Source: a bacterium (lineage in GTDB: Bacteria; Margulisbacteria; Marinamargulisbacteria; JABIPA01). From it: a stretch of DNA of 43,132 nucleotides. Of the stretch, positions 8,147 through 16,462 are shown piece by piece. The notes beneath the pieces are model-generated. The model saw only the letters and a list, made by a program, of their open reading frames with translations, had not been told where the DNA came from and did no database searches. The stretch spans positions 1 to 43,132 of the forward strand of contig JABIPA010000064.1 in the NCBI GenBank assembly GCA_018698675.1. Reading direction: 5' to 3'. Position 1 is the stretch's first letter, and the number at the start of each line of letters is the position of its first letter. A program made the translations under genes and the position numbers.

Positions 8147-8815
8147 ATGAAAAATTATAACCATAAAATAATATCTATAAACATAAATGCACGTCATCTT
8201 TGGCAAAACACTCCTACTTTAAAAAGAAAAGATGTAATGCCGGCAGACGAGCCACCCATTAATAACAAAAAAAGACGCCACTCTCTGGGCGACGAGTCAG
8301 AGTTAACGGCGTCTAATAAACGACTAACTTCAAGCAAAATCATCCCAAATAAAAACATAACGTTAACAACAACGATAGAAACTTCATCGGACGGATCCAG
8401 TACCTTAGTAAAAACCCTAACGAAACACTTGCCAAGTGGTTCCAGTTTATCAGGAACATGGGGTACCCTTTCCTGCGGTTCGACTGGGTTTATAGGTCCT
8501 GTTACCCTAACCTACCCATGCGGCACAAAATTATGCGGACATTATAAACCTCGATCCGAGATGTCAGCTGGTTTTTTCGGACAGGTAACACAAACATTCC
8601 CATCCGGAGAAACATTGTCAGGAAACTGGGAACAACGTTCCAACGGAACACTTGGATTTATCGGAGAAGCGACCCTTCACCTACCAGACAATACGAGTAA
8701 AATAGGACACTTGGAAGCACAACAAAACAAGTCTCTTATTTTCGTCGAAAACGCCACAAAAAAACCAATCGGTATAGACGCCTTAGACGATTTGCTGAAC
8801 CATCTCTCGTTATAA
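8147..8815 (+). CDS. MORN-like repeat protein with basic, low-complexity N-terminus
   Basis: Residues about 95-205 consist of four degenerate units of 27-30 residues with the pattern VTxTxPSGxxLSGxWxxxSxGxxGFIG, for example VTLTYPCGTKLCGHY and VTQTFPSGETLSGNW. They resemble MORN beta-hairpin repeats, which bind proteins or membranes, though they are longer than the classical 23-residue unit. Residues 1-90 are polar and probably disordered, with a basic patch NNKKRRH. No signal peptide or membrane segment is seen. An alternative start exists at Met31. No clear Shine-Dalgarno is present. The function is unknown. Eukaryote-like repeats raise the possibility of an exported effector, but nothing proves it. 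Confidence 0.7.
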   Translation: MKNYNHKIISININARHLWQNTPTLKRKDVMPADEPPINNKKRRHSLGDESELTASNKRLTSSKIIPNKNITLTTTIETSSDGSSTLVKTLTKHLPSGSSLSGTWGTLSCGSTGFIGPVTLTYPCGTKLCGHYKPRSEMSAGFFGQVTQTFPSGETLSGNWEQRSNGTLGFIGEATLHLPDNTSKIGHLEAQQNKSLIFVENATKKPIGIDALDDLLNHLSL

Positions 8816-8931
8816 TAAACCGTAAACAATCTATATAAGCGCTATAATCTTCTACAAAGATATACTATTATTAAATTCCTAAAATACACGATAACAACTT
8901 ACTCAAATATACAAAGAAACGGACAAACTTA

Positions 8932-9678
8932 ATGACTGAACAAACAATGAACCAATTAATAAAAGGAAAACATGCCGTAATGGAAGCGATGAACTCCGAT
9001 GCAGTAGAAGTAGACCGCATCATGATTTCCTTCCTTTTAAAAGGAAAGGCGGATATCTCCCAAATTCTGAATATCGCTAAAGAAAAAAAAATCAAAATTC
9101 AATTCCTTTCTCCAAAAACAATTACTGAGCAATTTCCAGACGAAGACAACTCACAAGGAATATTTGCATACACTCTAAAATTTTCATTTTATGGCATCGA
9201 GAACCTTATAAAAGATCCCGAAAACCACCAAAAAGTAGTTATATTGGACCATATCCAAGACCCTCACAATTTCGGAGCAATTTTAAGAACATGCGAGTGC
9301 TTCGGTTTCAAAAACGTAATTTTTCCAAAAGATAGAAACGCCCAACTTTCTCCTACCGTTTCAAAAACATCGGCCGGAGCGTATAGTCATTTAAACCTAA
9401 TCCGAGTCACAAACCTTCACCAATCATTAATGAAACTTAAAAAAGCAGGGTATTGGATCTACGGGACCTGTCCAGAAAATGGCCAAGCACTCAATCAAAT
9501 CAAAGCACATACCCCGTTTGCAATCATTATAGGAAACGAACATAAAGGGCTCTCTCCTCTTTTGAAAAAAGTAACGGATGACACTATCTACATCCCTATG
9601 TCAGGTAATATACAGTCACTAAATGCGTCTGTTTCAACAGGCGTCGTTTTATACGGATTGAACCAATCCCAGTCATAA
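8932..9678 (+). CDS. rlmB: 23S rRNA (guanosine-2'-O-)-methyltransferase RlmB, SpoU/TrmH family
   Basis: RlmB transfers methyl from SAM to the 2'-OH of a guanosine in the 23S rRNA peptidyl-transferase region. The N-terminal substrate-binding domain begins IKGKHAVMEAM. The SPOUT catalytic domain shows all three motifs: LDHIQDPHNFGAILRTCE (motif 1 with catalytic Asn and Arg), IIGNEHKGLSPL (motif 2) and IPMSGNIQSLNASVSTGVVLY (motif 3, part of the trefoil knot). At 248 residues it is of normal length. The family also includes tRNA methyltransferases, but the N-terminal domain favours RlmB. There is no Shine-Dalgarno. A TATACA hexamer at 8908-8913 could supply a short leader. Confidence 0.9.
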   Translation: MTEQTMNQLIKGKHAVMEAMNSDAVEVDRIMISFLLKGKADISQILNIAKEKKIKIQFLSPKTITEQFPDEDNSQGIFAYTLKFSFYGIENLIKDPENHQKVVILDHIQDPHNFGAILRTCECFGFKNVIFPKDRNAQLSPTVSKTSAGAYSHLNLIRVTNLHQSLMKLKKAGYWIYGTCPENGQALNQIKAHTPFAIIIGNEHKGLSPLLKKVTDDTIYIPMSGNIQSLNASVSTGVVLYGLNQSQS

Positions 9679-9691
9679 ACTTCTTTTCAGA

Positions 9692-9720
9692 TTGCAAAAA
9701 AAAGAGGGACTTGATATGTT
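9692..9720 (+). promoter_or_regulatory. Sigma70-like promoter for the histidine kinase operon
   Basis: TTGCAA (9692-9697) and TATGTT (9715-9720) are separated by 17 bases. Transcription would start near 9727, leaving about 15 bases before the ATG at 9742 with no Shine-Dalgarno. Confidence 0.45.
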
Positions 9721-9741
9721 GAGTCAAGAAACACAAAAATC

Positions 9742-11838
9742 ATGAACGAATTAGAAAAGAAAAAACAACCTAAACGGCAATCTATCCAGAAAAAAATATT
9801 AATGCCTTTTATTTGCATTATTATCCTATTTGTCTGCGGCATTATTTGGCTCTCTTTCTACTTAATTAAAGACCATCAAAAACAACAATCCCTAAGTGAA
9901 ATAGAACAAGTTTATCAAGGTCTTAACGAACGCATTCAATCAACCGCAATTCTTTCAAATAGTGAAGCAACGGCACTATACGAAATTCAAAAGCTTCCCT
10001 ATCGACGAGCACGAGACCTTTATAAAGAACGACTTGCCGCTCTGCAAAAAAAAGGAACATCTGTGTATTTCGGTGCAAACGACTTAGGAGCCAAACAAAC
10101 GCTTCTAAAACCTTTTATTCAAGAAGGCTTAAAAAAGCCTCTTTTCAAAATAATAATTAATCAAAAAGATAACAAAATAGATTCTTTTATAGCCACAATT
10201 TCACCATACCAAGAAGAGGATGAAATTGTTCCTATCATTACAACAACCCCCCTCGAACGATTTATCAATAATCAAGAAAATTCATTAGGATATTTTATAT
10301 TCGGTAATTACGAAAACAAACCATTCGTAAAACTAATTCAGGCCTCAAAGAAAATAAAAGATGCGCCTCGACTACAACATAAACTAAAAAAGAAACTAAT
10401 GTCGCATACGCCAAGAGAATCCCAATTTATATCAACGTTAACCTTAGAAAACACAACTTACACCATCTTATTTAAAGAAATAGACAAACATCCCCATATT
10501 TTTATTTCTCTTCTGCACCCTGTCTCTCCATTTAGCGTCAAATTAATAAAATTTATCTCCCTGACTATATTAGGCATTCTTCTTTTAACCTTTTGGACCC
10601 TAACAATCTATTCAATGATCATAAAAAAAATCACGTCATCAATCGATATTTTAGGAGCAGTAGCAGACCAAGTATCCGATGGCGACCTAGAGCAACACAT
10701 CTATGTAGATAGTAACGATGAAATAGGAGATCTTGCCTCCATTTTTAATAATATGATTAAAAATCTCAAATTATCATCTAAAACTATTATTGAAGAAAAA
10801 AACCGTTCAGAAGCAATTTTATCCTGCCTCCCTGAAGGAATAGTTGTTACAGATACAGAAAATAATATTATTCTTGCAAACTCCATCGCCGAATCTATTT
10901 TCAAATTCTCATTTTCAGATGTACAAGGAAAACAGCTTCTTGAAAACATTAAAGATGTTCACTTAAAAAAAGTAATGGTAGAAAAATTCACTAATAAACA
11001 AACGTACATAAGCAAAGAAGTAAGTATCCAAGACACAGACAACAAAACCAAAATGTACAATTTGGTATCAAATAAAGTTATGAACTTAGAGAAAAAAGGA
11101 ATCGGTGTCATAACTGTTTTACGAGATATCACGCACGAAAAAGAGTTAGAAAACTTACGTGAAGGTTTCTTAAGAACCGTGTCCCATGAACTTCGAACAC
11201 CACTTACATCCGTCATCGGTTTCCTAGAACTAACGATAAATAGTAACAATAATTTACCAGAACAAATCGGGAAGTATATGAACATTGCATATAATGAAGC
11301 CAAAAGTCTTCAAAGCTTAATCGACGATCTCCTCGACCTATCAAGAATTAGTGCAGGAAAAATCCATATGCATTATTCAAAATGTTCTTCAAAAGACTTA
11401 TTAGAAGGAATTGTAAATTCATTTACTCCCTTAGCTAAACGAAAAAACTTAACATTAATACACACTTTAGAAAAAGATATATTAATTGAAGCAGACGAAG
11501 GAAAACTACGACGTATCCTAATAAATCTTGTTTCAAATGCAATTAAATTTACAGAAAAAGGTACAATCGAGCTTTCAGTACAAGAGACCGGTGATGCTTT
11601 AGAATTTTCTACAAAAGACAGTGGAATTGGTCTTTTAAAACATGAAAAAGATGTTATCTTTGAAAAATTTCGCCAAGTTGACTACTCAAGCACCCGAAAG
11701 TTCGAAGGTATTGGTCTAGGCCTTTCAATCGTTAAGCAACTTGTTAATCTGCATAAAGGTGAAATATCCGTCAAAAGTGAATATAGAAAAGGTACAACGT
11801 TCATCGTTTCAATTCCAAAAGAAAAGCCAAAAGACTAA
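9742..11838 (+). CDS. Membrane sensor histidine kinase (HAMP-PAS-HisKA-HATPase)
   Basis: This 698-residue two-component sensor has a transmembrane helix at about 20-43, an extracytoplasmic sensor region of about 220 residues, a second helix at about 268-294, a HAMP domain (about 295-345), a PAS domain (about 350-460, ILSCLPEGIVVTDTENNIIL), a HisKA domain with the phospho-accepting His482 in SHELRTPLTS, and a HATPase_c domain with N box INLVSNAIKFT and glycine boxes DSGIGL and GIGLGLSIVKQL. The domain order resembles WalK/ResE-type kinases. The ligand is unknown. It is co-transcribed with the response regulator six bases downstream. A TTGCAA-17-TATGTT promoter lies just upstream. Confidence 0.93.
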   Translation: MNELEKKKQPKRQSIQKKILMPFICIIILFVCGIIWLSFYLIKDHQKQQSLSEIEQVYQGLNERIQSTAILSNSEATALYEIQKLPYRRARDLYKERLAALQKKGTSVYFGANDLGAKQTLLKPFIQEGLKKPLFKIIINQKDNKIDSFIATISPYQEEDEIVPIITTTPLERFINNQENSLGYFIFGNYENKPFVKLIQASKKIKDAPRLQHKLKKKLMSHTPRESQFISTLTLENTTYTILFKEIDKHPHIFISLLHPVSPFSVKLIKFISLTILGILLLTFWTLTIYSMIIKKITSSIDILGAVADQVSDGDLEQHIYVDSNDEIGDLASIFNNMIKNLKLSSKTIIEEKNRSEAILSCLPEGIVVTDTENNIILANSIAESIFKFSFSDVQGKQLLENIKDVHLKKVMVEKFTNKQTYISKEVSIQDTDNKTKMYNLVSNKVMNLEKKGIGVITVLRDITHEKELENLREGFLRTVSHELRTPLTSVIGFLELTINSNNNLPEQIGKYMNIAYNEAKSLQSLIDDLLDLSRISAGKIHMHYSKCSSKDLLEGIVNSFTPLAKRKNLTLIHTLEKDILIEADEGKLRRILINLVSNAIKFTEKGTIELSVQETGDALEFSTKDSGIGLLKHEKDVIFEKFRQVDYSSTRKFEGIGLGLSIVKQLVNLHKGEISVKSEYRKGTTFIVSIPKEKPKD

Positions 11839-11844
11839 ATATCT

Positions 11845-12192
11845 ATGAATATTCTTATCATAGACGACAACCCAGAAATAACAGGCCTAACTAAAATATT
11901 ACTAGAAGTTAACGAGCATAAAGTTTCCAGCATAGAAACTATCGAAGAATTAAAAAATGAAACTAACATTCAAAATTACGACTTAATATTACTGGATAAA
12001 AGCATCAAAACTCTCGATCTAAAAACTGTTCGAGGGTTAATTAACCCAGATATTAAATCACCATATATCGTTGCATTCACTGCTCAAGACAATAACGACC
12101 CAGGCATTCATATAAATGAAGGGTTTGACGACGTATTATCAAAGCCATTTTCGCCACAAGATTTATCTAGAATTACCGAAAAATATAGCTAA
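11845..12192 (+). CDS. Single-domain response regulator
   Basis: The 115 residues form only a receiver (CheY-like) domain with no output domain. The acidic pair is Asp7/Asp8 (IIDDN), the phospho-acceptor is Asp51 (LILLDKS), the switch Thr is Thr79 (AFTA) and the conserved Lys is Lys100 (SKPF). The segment after the acceptor Asp (KSIKTLD) lacks the usual xMP turn, so the domain is somewhat divergent. It follows the histidine kinase by six bases and is its probable partner. With no DNA-binding domain it must act through protein contacts or as a phosphorelay intermediate. Its stop overlaps the convergent phosphopantetheinyl transferase gene by four bases. Confidence 0.88.
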   Translation: MNILIIDDNPEITGLTKILLEVNEHKVSSIETIEELKNETNIQNYDLILLDKSIKTLDLKTVRGLINPDIKSPYIVAFTAQDNNDPGIHINEGFDDVLSKPFSPQDLSRITEKYS

Positions 12193-13097
12193 TTCGGTCT
12201 ATTAAATTTCTTTAACTTAGTCTTTTTAGGCAAACAAATCGAAATAACGTTCCCTAGTTTAGTATCTAAAAAACTAATTACTTTGTATTGAGAAAAATGC
12301 TTAAACATTGAAACACAAACAAACGTACCTTCTTTTAATCCAAATACATCATAAATATCTTTGAACGATTCTCTAGGTAAAAAATCACACGCCTTAACTT
12401 CATAAAATCGAGTAGGACACATTAAACCTGTTCTTAAAACTTTGGATACACTTTCTTTGGCCGTCCAATTAATCAAGTTAAAATAAGAATTCAAGTCAGT
12501 TGGAGTGTTGATGAAATTAGACAGTCTTTTTTTATTGACCGAACAAAAAGACTCTTGGCAATCAATTTCGTCCTCTTCCAATTTCTTTCCCATTGTCCGA
12601 CACCGTTTTTCGTCTAAACATTCAATGTCTATACTCATCGGATGTCTTTCCGAATATGCGATAGCGCATGCAAATCCATTCACATGAGAAATACTAACCT
12701 GAATATTAGACAGTTGCGGATGAGAAACTACAGGAAACTCAAAAACGCCTTTTAGTATCTCAATAGAAGATAATAAAATATCGTCTTCATTAAAAGCTAA
12801 GGATACACAGGCAGTCTTTGCACACAATCGTCCCATCAAATAAGACTGTTTTCGCCTTTTCGATTTAAAAGAAGAAAAAGATGTCAATTCAGAACGTGAT
12901 AATAACTTTGATGGCTCTCTAGCGTATTCTTCATATAATTCTATCCAAGACGATTCTGACAGAGTAACTAAACATACGTCATCGTATACCCGTTTATCCC
13001 TAACAATACTTAATTCCGTAACTTTAGCCATATCCATCTTAAAATAGTATAAATCATATTGAAACGTACTAGAAGCAATCGCAATATTCGAATCCAA
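12189..13097 (-). CDS. 4'-phosphopantetheinyl transferase, Sfp-like
   Basis: The family moves the 4'-phosphopantetheine arm from CoA to a serine of acyl or peptidyl carrier proteins. The Mg-binding core is visible: MSIDIECLDEKR with the Asp-x-Glu pair, then INWTAKESVSKVLRTGL, the (W/F)xxKEaxxK signature. An upstream basic stretch with YLMGRLCAK fits the CoA-binding region. At up to 302 residues it is longer than Sfp (about 225), with extra residues between the two motifs. The start is uncertain. The longest frame begins at TTG, while ATG codons lie at 13035-13037 and 13029-13031, and a TATACT hexamer sits eight bases before the first of these. No PKS or NRPS gene is in the window, so it may serve fatty-acid ACP or a distant cluster. 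Confidence 0.82.
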   Translation of the reverse strand: MDSNIAIASSTFQYDLYYFKMDMAKVTELSIVRDKRVYDDVCLVTLSESSWIELYEEYAREPSKLLSRSELTSFSSFKSKRRKQSYLMGRLCAKTACVSLAFNEDDILLSSIEILKGVFEFPVVSHPQLSNIQVSISHVNGFACAIAYSERHPMSIDIECLDEKRCRTMGKKLEEDEIDCQESFCSVNKKRLSNFINTPTDLNSYFNLINWTAKESVSKVLRTGLMCPTRFYEVKACDFLPRESFKDIYDVFGLKEGTFVCVSMFKHFSQYKVISFLDTKLGNVISICLPKKTKLKKFNRPN

Positions 13098-13288
13098 TCC
13101 CTACAAAATAAATTTAAAGTAACAATAATAATGTTTTTCGCTATATTAACAATGTATATATATATTAATTTGCAAAACATACAAAATCACAATGAATAAA
13201 CTACGAAAATAAATGAAATTTCAAAATACAACTATCGATAATTAAATAGACAAAAGATCGACCTAAATAAAAAATAGGAGCACCTACA

Positions 13289-14425
13289 ATGGACGCAATA
13301 CAGTCACAAACTTATTTCCCAAATCAAAAACAGACATCTATCCCTAAGCCACAGCAAAACGGAACAATAGATGTCCCTAAAAATGGAGACATTGACCCTT
13401 TCAATTACGACTCTTCAATTTCTCCATACGATTTTAAATTCGACAGCACCAATCAACAGACCCCATGTTGGTCGACTGCCAACAAATGGACACCTATATC
13501 TCCGAACGAAATTGGAATCTATATAGACCAGCAATCATCTACTACATGTATAAGCGCTAATATAAAAGCAGAAGAACCCGATGATAGATTCTGTATCGGT
13601 TATGACCTAACTAAAAATACTGAAAATACTTGTTTAACGTTATCTAGGACAAACACATACGGAGATAATTTCGTGAGTATTTCAGCTGAATTGTGTAAAA
13701 ATTCCGATAAAAAAGTCACAGGGTCCTTAAACCTTTATGAGTTACCAAATGGAGAAGCTGAGCAATGGTCTACCATCCCGTTCGCGTTATTTAATGCTAC
13801 GGAGACAGAAACAAATCTCTTAAATAATATTAAAGATGGTACATTTTGTTTTCACAAAACAACGGATGCCCATCACCCAATGGCTGCAAGCATTGCTATT
13901 AATGGAGAACAAAAATACCTTGAAACGCGTGAAACCTATTTGTCAGGAACCGACATGAATACTATAGCGCTATATTTTCAACCACGTTCAACAGCAGATG
14001 CATTGGACCAATCGACCACCATTGGCATTTATGGACAATTTAAAGAACCTCAAAAATCTAATGACACAGGACTTTCTGGAAAGTATGAAGCCCTTGCTAT
14101 ATTCGCAGGGGTAATAGGTGGCCTGATAACTTGTACTGTCGGTATTTTTTGTATCCAAAAAGTAATCGCAACCTTTCAAAAAAGCTTCAGAGAAAATGAT
14201 CCCCCTAGAAATGGCCGAACCACAGAGTTAACGTCCTCTAATAGAAGCCAAGGACGTAGACCAATAAACTATGATCAAGTATCAGCTACAGCATTAACGG
14301 CAGTTTCCGCATTAGAACAAACGGAAGCATCATTTGTCTATAACGTAGAAGCCGTACCAGTAGGTCCAATATCGACGGATTTAACAGTATCAAATCAAAA
14401 CATTGATGGTGAAAACCAAGTTTAA
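13289..14425 (+). CDS. Single-span membrane protein with Cys-containing N-domain and basic C-tail
   Basis: I do not recognise this 378-residue protein. Residues 1-50 are Gln/Pro/Asn-rich. Residues about 55-255 form a beta-rich domain with several cysteines. One clear hydrophobic helix spans about 269-290 (ALAIFAGVIGGLITCTVGIF), followed by positively charged residues and a polar tail of about 85 residues. No N-terminal signal peptide is seen. By the positive-inside rule the tail is cytoplasmic, so the large N-domain would be external (type III, reverse signal-anchor topology). That is unusual for such a large domain in bacteria. A good TAGGAG Shine-Dalgarno precedes the ATG. A perfect hairpin terminator follows at 14462-14493, so it is probably monocistronic. 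Confidence 0.65.
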   Translation: MDAIQSQTYFPNQKQTSIPKPQQNGTIDVPKNGDIDPFNYDSSISPYDFKFDSTNQQTPCWSTANKWTPISPNEIGIYIDQQSSTTCISANIKAEEPDDRFCIGYDLTKNTENTCLTLSRTNTYGDNFVSISAELCKNSDKKVTGSLNLYELPNGEAEQWSTIPFALFNATETETNLLNNIKDGTFCFHKTTDAHHPMAASIAINGEQKYLETRETYLSGTDMNTIALYFQPRSTADALDQSTTIGIYGQFKEPQKSNDTGLSGKYEALAIFAGVIGGLITCTVGIFCIQKVIATFQKSFRENDPPRNGRTTELTSSNRSQGRRPINYDQVSATALTAVSALEQTEASFVYNVEAVPVGPISTDLTVSNQNIDGENQV

Positions 14426-14461
14426 ATTTAAAAACTTAGTCCATAAAATTACAAATATTAT

Positions 14462-14493
14462 AAAACGAGCTGCCAAATATAGCAGCTCGTTTT
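14462..14493. terminator. Intrinsic terminator-like hairpin
   Basis: AAAACGAGCTGC and GCAGCTCGTTTT form a perfect 12-bp stem around an eight-base loop, with a T run on the 3' side in either direction. It separates the membrane-protein gene from the metal cluster. Confidence 0.8.
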
Positions 14494-14612
14494 CAACGCA
14501 AAACATCCCTTCTTGGATCTCAATAAAACAACCCATCTTGTATCTAAAACCTAATATTAAAGGATAGGAAAATAAAATACCTTTAGGTAATATAACTACA
14601 AAAGGAACAATA

Positions 14613-15485
14613 ATGATTAAATTAGTTTTTACAGAATTCACTCATATGGTTATCGAAATACTACCTTTCTTTATTGGAGCGGTTGTTCTCTCCAGTTTAT
14701 TAGAAACCAAAATCAATTCCGAAAAACTTCTCTCTCCCTTCATTAAAGGAAAATTCGCGGTTATTTGGACCTGTATATTAGGCGGTCTTTTACCAGGATG
14801 TGCCTGCGCGACAGTTCCCTTAGCTAAAAGTTTAAAAAGTAAAAATGCAGGACTAGGTGTAACCGCTTGTTTCTTAATGGTAGCACCGCTGTTAGGCCCT
14901 CACACTATCATATTATGCTACGGTCTTTTGGGCCTAAAATTCACAGTTTGGAGAATCATTACAGCGCTTATTGGCGGTATTGTTATGGGTTACTTATTTT
15001 CATATTTAGAGTCTAGAAAAATGTTATCCATGCCAGAAACAACTCATACGACATGCACAAAAAGCAATTGTTCTAACCCTGCGTGCCACCACCCAAAGTT
15101 TTGGGAAGTCACATGGAAAACGACCCGCACATTAGGTCTCTACTTTTTAATTGGGCTTTTTATAGCATCAGCGTTAACGGTGTTAATTCCAAAAGATATG
15201 ATTCCGTCTTATATAGGTACGGGTCCGCTCGCATACCTAATTGCCGCATTAGTTGGAATCCCTGTTTACGTATGTGAAGGAGAAGAAATTCCAATCACAC
15301 GAGCTCTATTAAATTTAGGTTTAGGAGCAGGTCCTGCATTTACATTTATGATGGGTGCAGTAGGAACATGTATCCCTACTATTTTGATGGCAAAAAAAAT
15401 AATCGGAAACAAACCTGTCATGCTCTATGTAGCAATTTGGTTTGCGTTTGCAACGTTATCTGGATATTTCTTTTCGTTAGTGTAA
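14613..15485 (+). CDS. Metal-associated permease (YraQ/ArsP/SO_0444-like)
   Basis: The 290-residue integral membrane protein has about eight hydrophobic segments in two halves. Family-type motifs include LLPGCACATVPLAKSLKS and, in the second half, IGIPVYVCEGEEIPITRALL-like strands (about 213-235). The GC(A)C(A) site and a cytosolic loop with CTKSNCSNPACHH (about 148-160) suggest thiol or metal contact. Relatives export organo-arsenicals or copper/zinc; the substrate here is not proven. It is followed 49 bases later by a metallothionein-like gene, and the cluster continues with a metal-sensing-type sigma factor and a DUF3347 protein. An AAAGGA Shine-Dalgarno is present. Confidence 0.82.
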   Translation: MIKLVFTEFTHMVIEILPFFIGAVVLSSLLETKINSEKLLSPFIKGKFAVIWTCILGGLLPGCACATVPLAKSLKSKNAGLGVTACFLMVAPLLGPHTIILCYGLLGLKFTVWRIITALIGGIVMGYLFSYLESRKMLSMPETTHTTCTKSNCSNPACHHPKFWEVTWKTTRTLGLYFLIGLFIASALTVLIPKDMIPSYIGTGPLAYLIAALVGIPVYVCEGEEIPITRALLNLGLGAGPAFTFMMGAVGTCIPTILMAKKIIGNKPVMLYVAIWFAFATLSGYFFSLV

Positions 15486-15534
15486 CCTTTTTAACACCTC
15501 GTTCGTCCTATTTATAAACACTAGGAGGAATATC

Positions 15535-15663
15535 ATGATAAACGACAAAAATAAATCCACAGCTAAGTGCGTATGTACCTGTGACAATTGTTCAGGAGCT
15601 TCATGTTCATGTAACGACTGTACATGCAAAAACTGCACCTGCGAAAACTGTTCATGCAACTAA
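15535..15663 (+). CDS. Metallothionein-like cysteine-rich peptide, 42 aa
   Basis: This very short gene has a strong CTAGGAGGA Shine-Dalgarno and an ATG at 15535. The 42 residues contain 12 cysteines (12, 14, 16, 19, 24, 26, 29, 31, 34, 36, 39, 41) in overlapping CxC and CxxC motifs such as CTCDNC, CSCNDCTC and CENCSCN. There are no aromatic residues. This is the pattern of metallothioneins, which bind Cu(I), Zn(II) or Cd(II) through thiolate clusters. The last 30 residues repeat TC-x-N-C every five residues. It lies directly behind the permease gene and is probably co-transcribed. The sigma factor downstream ends in a similar CxxCxCN tail. No close homologue is recalled. Confidence 0.85.
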   Translation: MINDKNKSTAKCVCTCDNCSGASCSCNDCTCKNCTCENCSCN

Positions 15664-15739
15664 ATTGAGTTAAGGTGTATCTAAATTCAAGCATCTACAG
15701 GATAAGTTAAAAACCTTTAGTGTTGATTTATAAGCATAT

Positions 15740-15776
15740 TCCCAAAGACATTTTGGGGACTGTACAATTAAATTGT
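15740..15776. promoter_or_regulatory. Palindromes upstream of the ECF sigma gene
   Basis: CCCAAA-GACAT-TTTGGG forms a short hairpin in this spacer, and ACAATT-A-AATTGT (15764-15776) is a perfect 13-base palindrome. Either could be an operator or an attenuator for the metal cluster. No protein site is identified. Confidence 0.25.
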
Positions 15777-15845
15777 TAGTCTATGTTTATAATTTCGACA
15801 CTAAGGTAATTAGTAATCAAAACAACCTAAAAAAAGAGTACAAAT

Positions 15846-16388
15846 ATGGAACCACAAATAAATATAAAAAATAAAATTGAAACCGAAATGATCTCCAATT
15901 GGAGCCAATTGAAAGGCATCATAGTCAAATTAGTAAAAAACCCAACAATCGCAGACGATATTCTTCAGACATCATTCATAAAAGCCGTTTCTACAAAATC
16001 CCCACCAAATAATCAAAAAAAAATTCTTCCCTGGCTAAAAACAGTTGTAAAAAATACATCCTTAGACATTCTTAGAAAACAAAATAACGAACAAAAAAAT
16101 ATAATCAATTCTGATTCAATTGAAATAGAATCACCAACAACAATAGATTCTGATATTTGCACATGTATTTTATCTCTATTAAAGTCACTCTCAGTTAATG
16201 ATCAAGATATACTAAAAACATTGGATATGGAGAGCACTCCCATAAAAACACTCTCGCAATCCACAAGCACGCCCATAAATACACTTAAAGTTCGCAGGCA
16301 CAGAGCTAGACAACGACTAAAAAAACGTTTAATTAATGTATGTAATGTTGGTACCGCTGCAGAGTGTAAAACATGTGAATGTAACTAA
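15846..16388 (+). CDS. ECF-family sigma factor with metal-binding cysteine motifs (CorE-like)
   Basis: The 180 residues show an ECF sigma factor: sigma2 about 15-80 (ADDILQTSFIKAV, LPWLKTVVKNTSLDILRK) and sigma4 about 110-165 with a helix-turn-helix (PINTLKVRRHRARQRLKKRL). Two cysteine motifs stand out. A CTC (Cys105, Cys107) lies in the linker between the sigma domains, and a C-terminal tail carries Cys166, Cys174, Cys177 and Cys179 (C-x7-C-x2-C-x-C). Myxococcus CorE-type sigma factors sense copper or cadmium/zinc directly through a linker CxC plus a C-terminal Cys-rich domain and have no anti-sigma factor. No anti-sigma gene is seen here. I infer that it activates the neighbouring metal genes. 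An AAAAGAG Shine-Dalgarno is present. Confidence 0.85.
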   Translation: MEPQINIKNKIETEMISNWSQLKGIIVKLVKNPTIADDILQTSFIKAVSTKSPPNNQKKILPWLKTVVKNTSLDILRKQNNEQKNIINSDSIEIESPTTIDSDICTCILSLLKSLSVNDQDILKTLDMESTPIKTLSQSTSTPINTLKVRRHRARQRLKKRLINVCNVGTAAECKTCECN

Positions 16389-16462
16389 TCCATCAATAAT
16401 CAAGAAGTGGGTTAAGCCGAGTACGAACATACCGTGGTGTTCACTATAAAAGGAGTCAAAAT

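Noticed and set aside
16395..16455. Hairpin GAACA...TGTTC before the DUF3347 gene
   Set aside because: The stem is short and needs a bulge. It was not strong enough to list as an operator or terminator.
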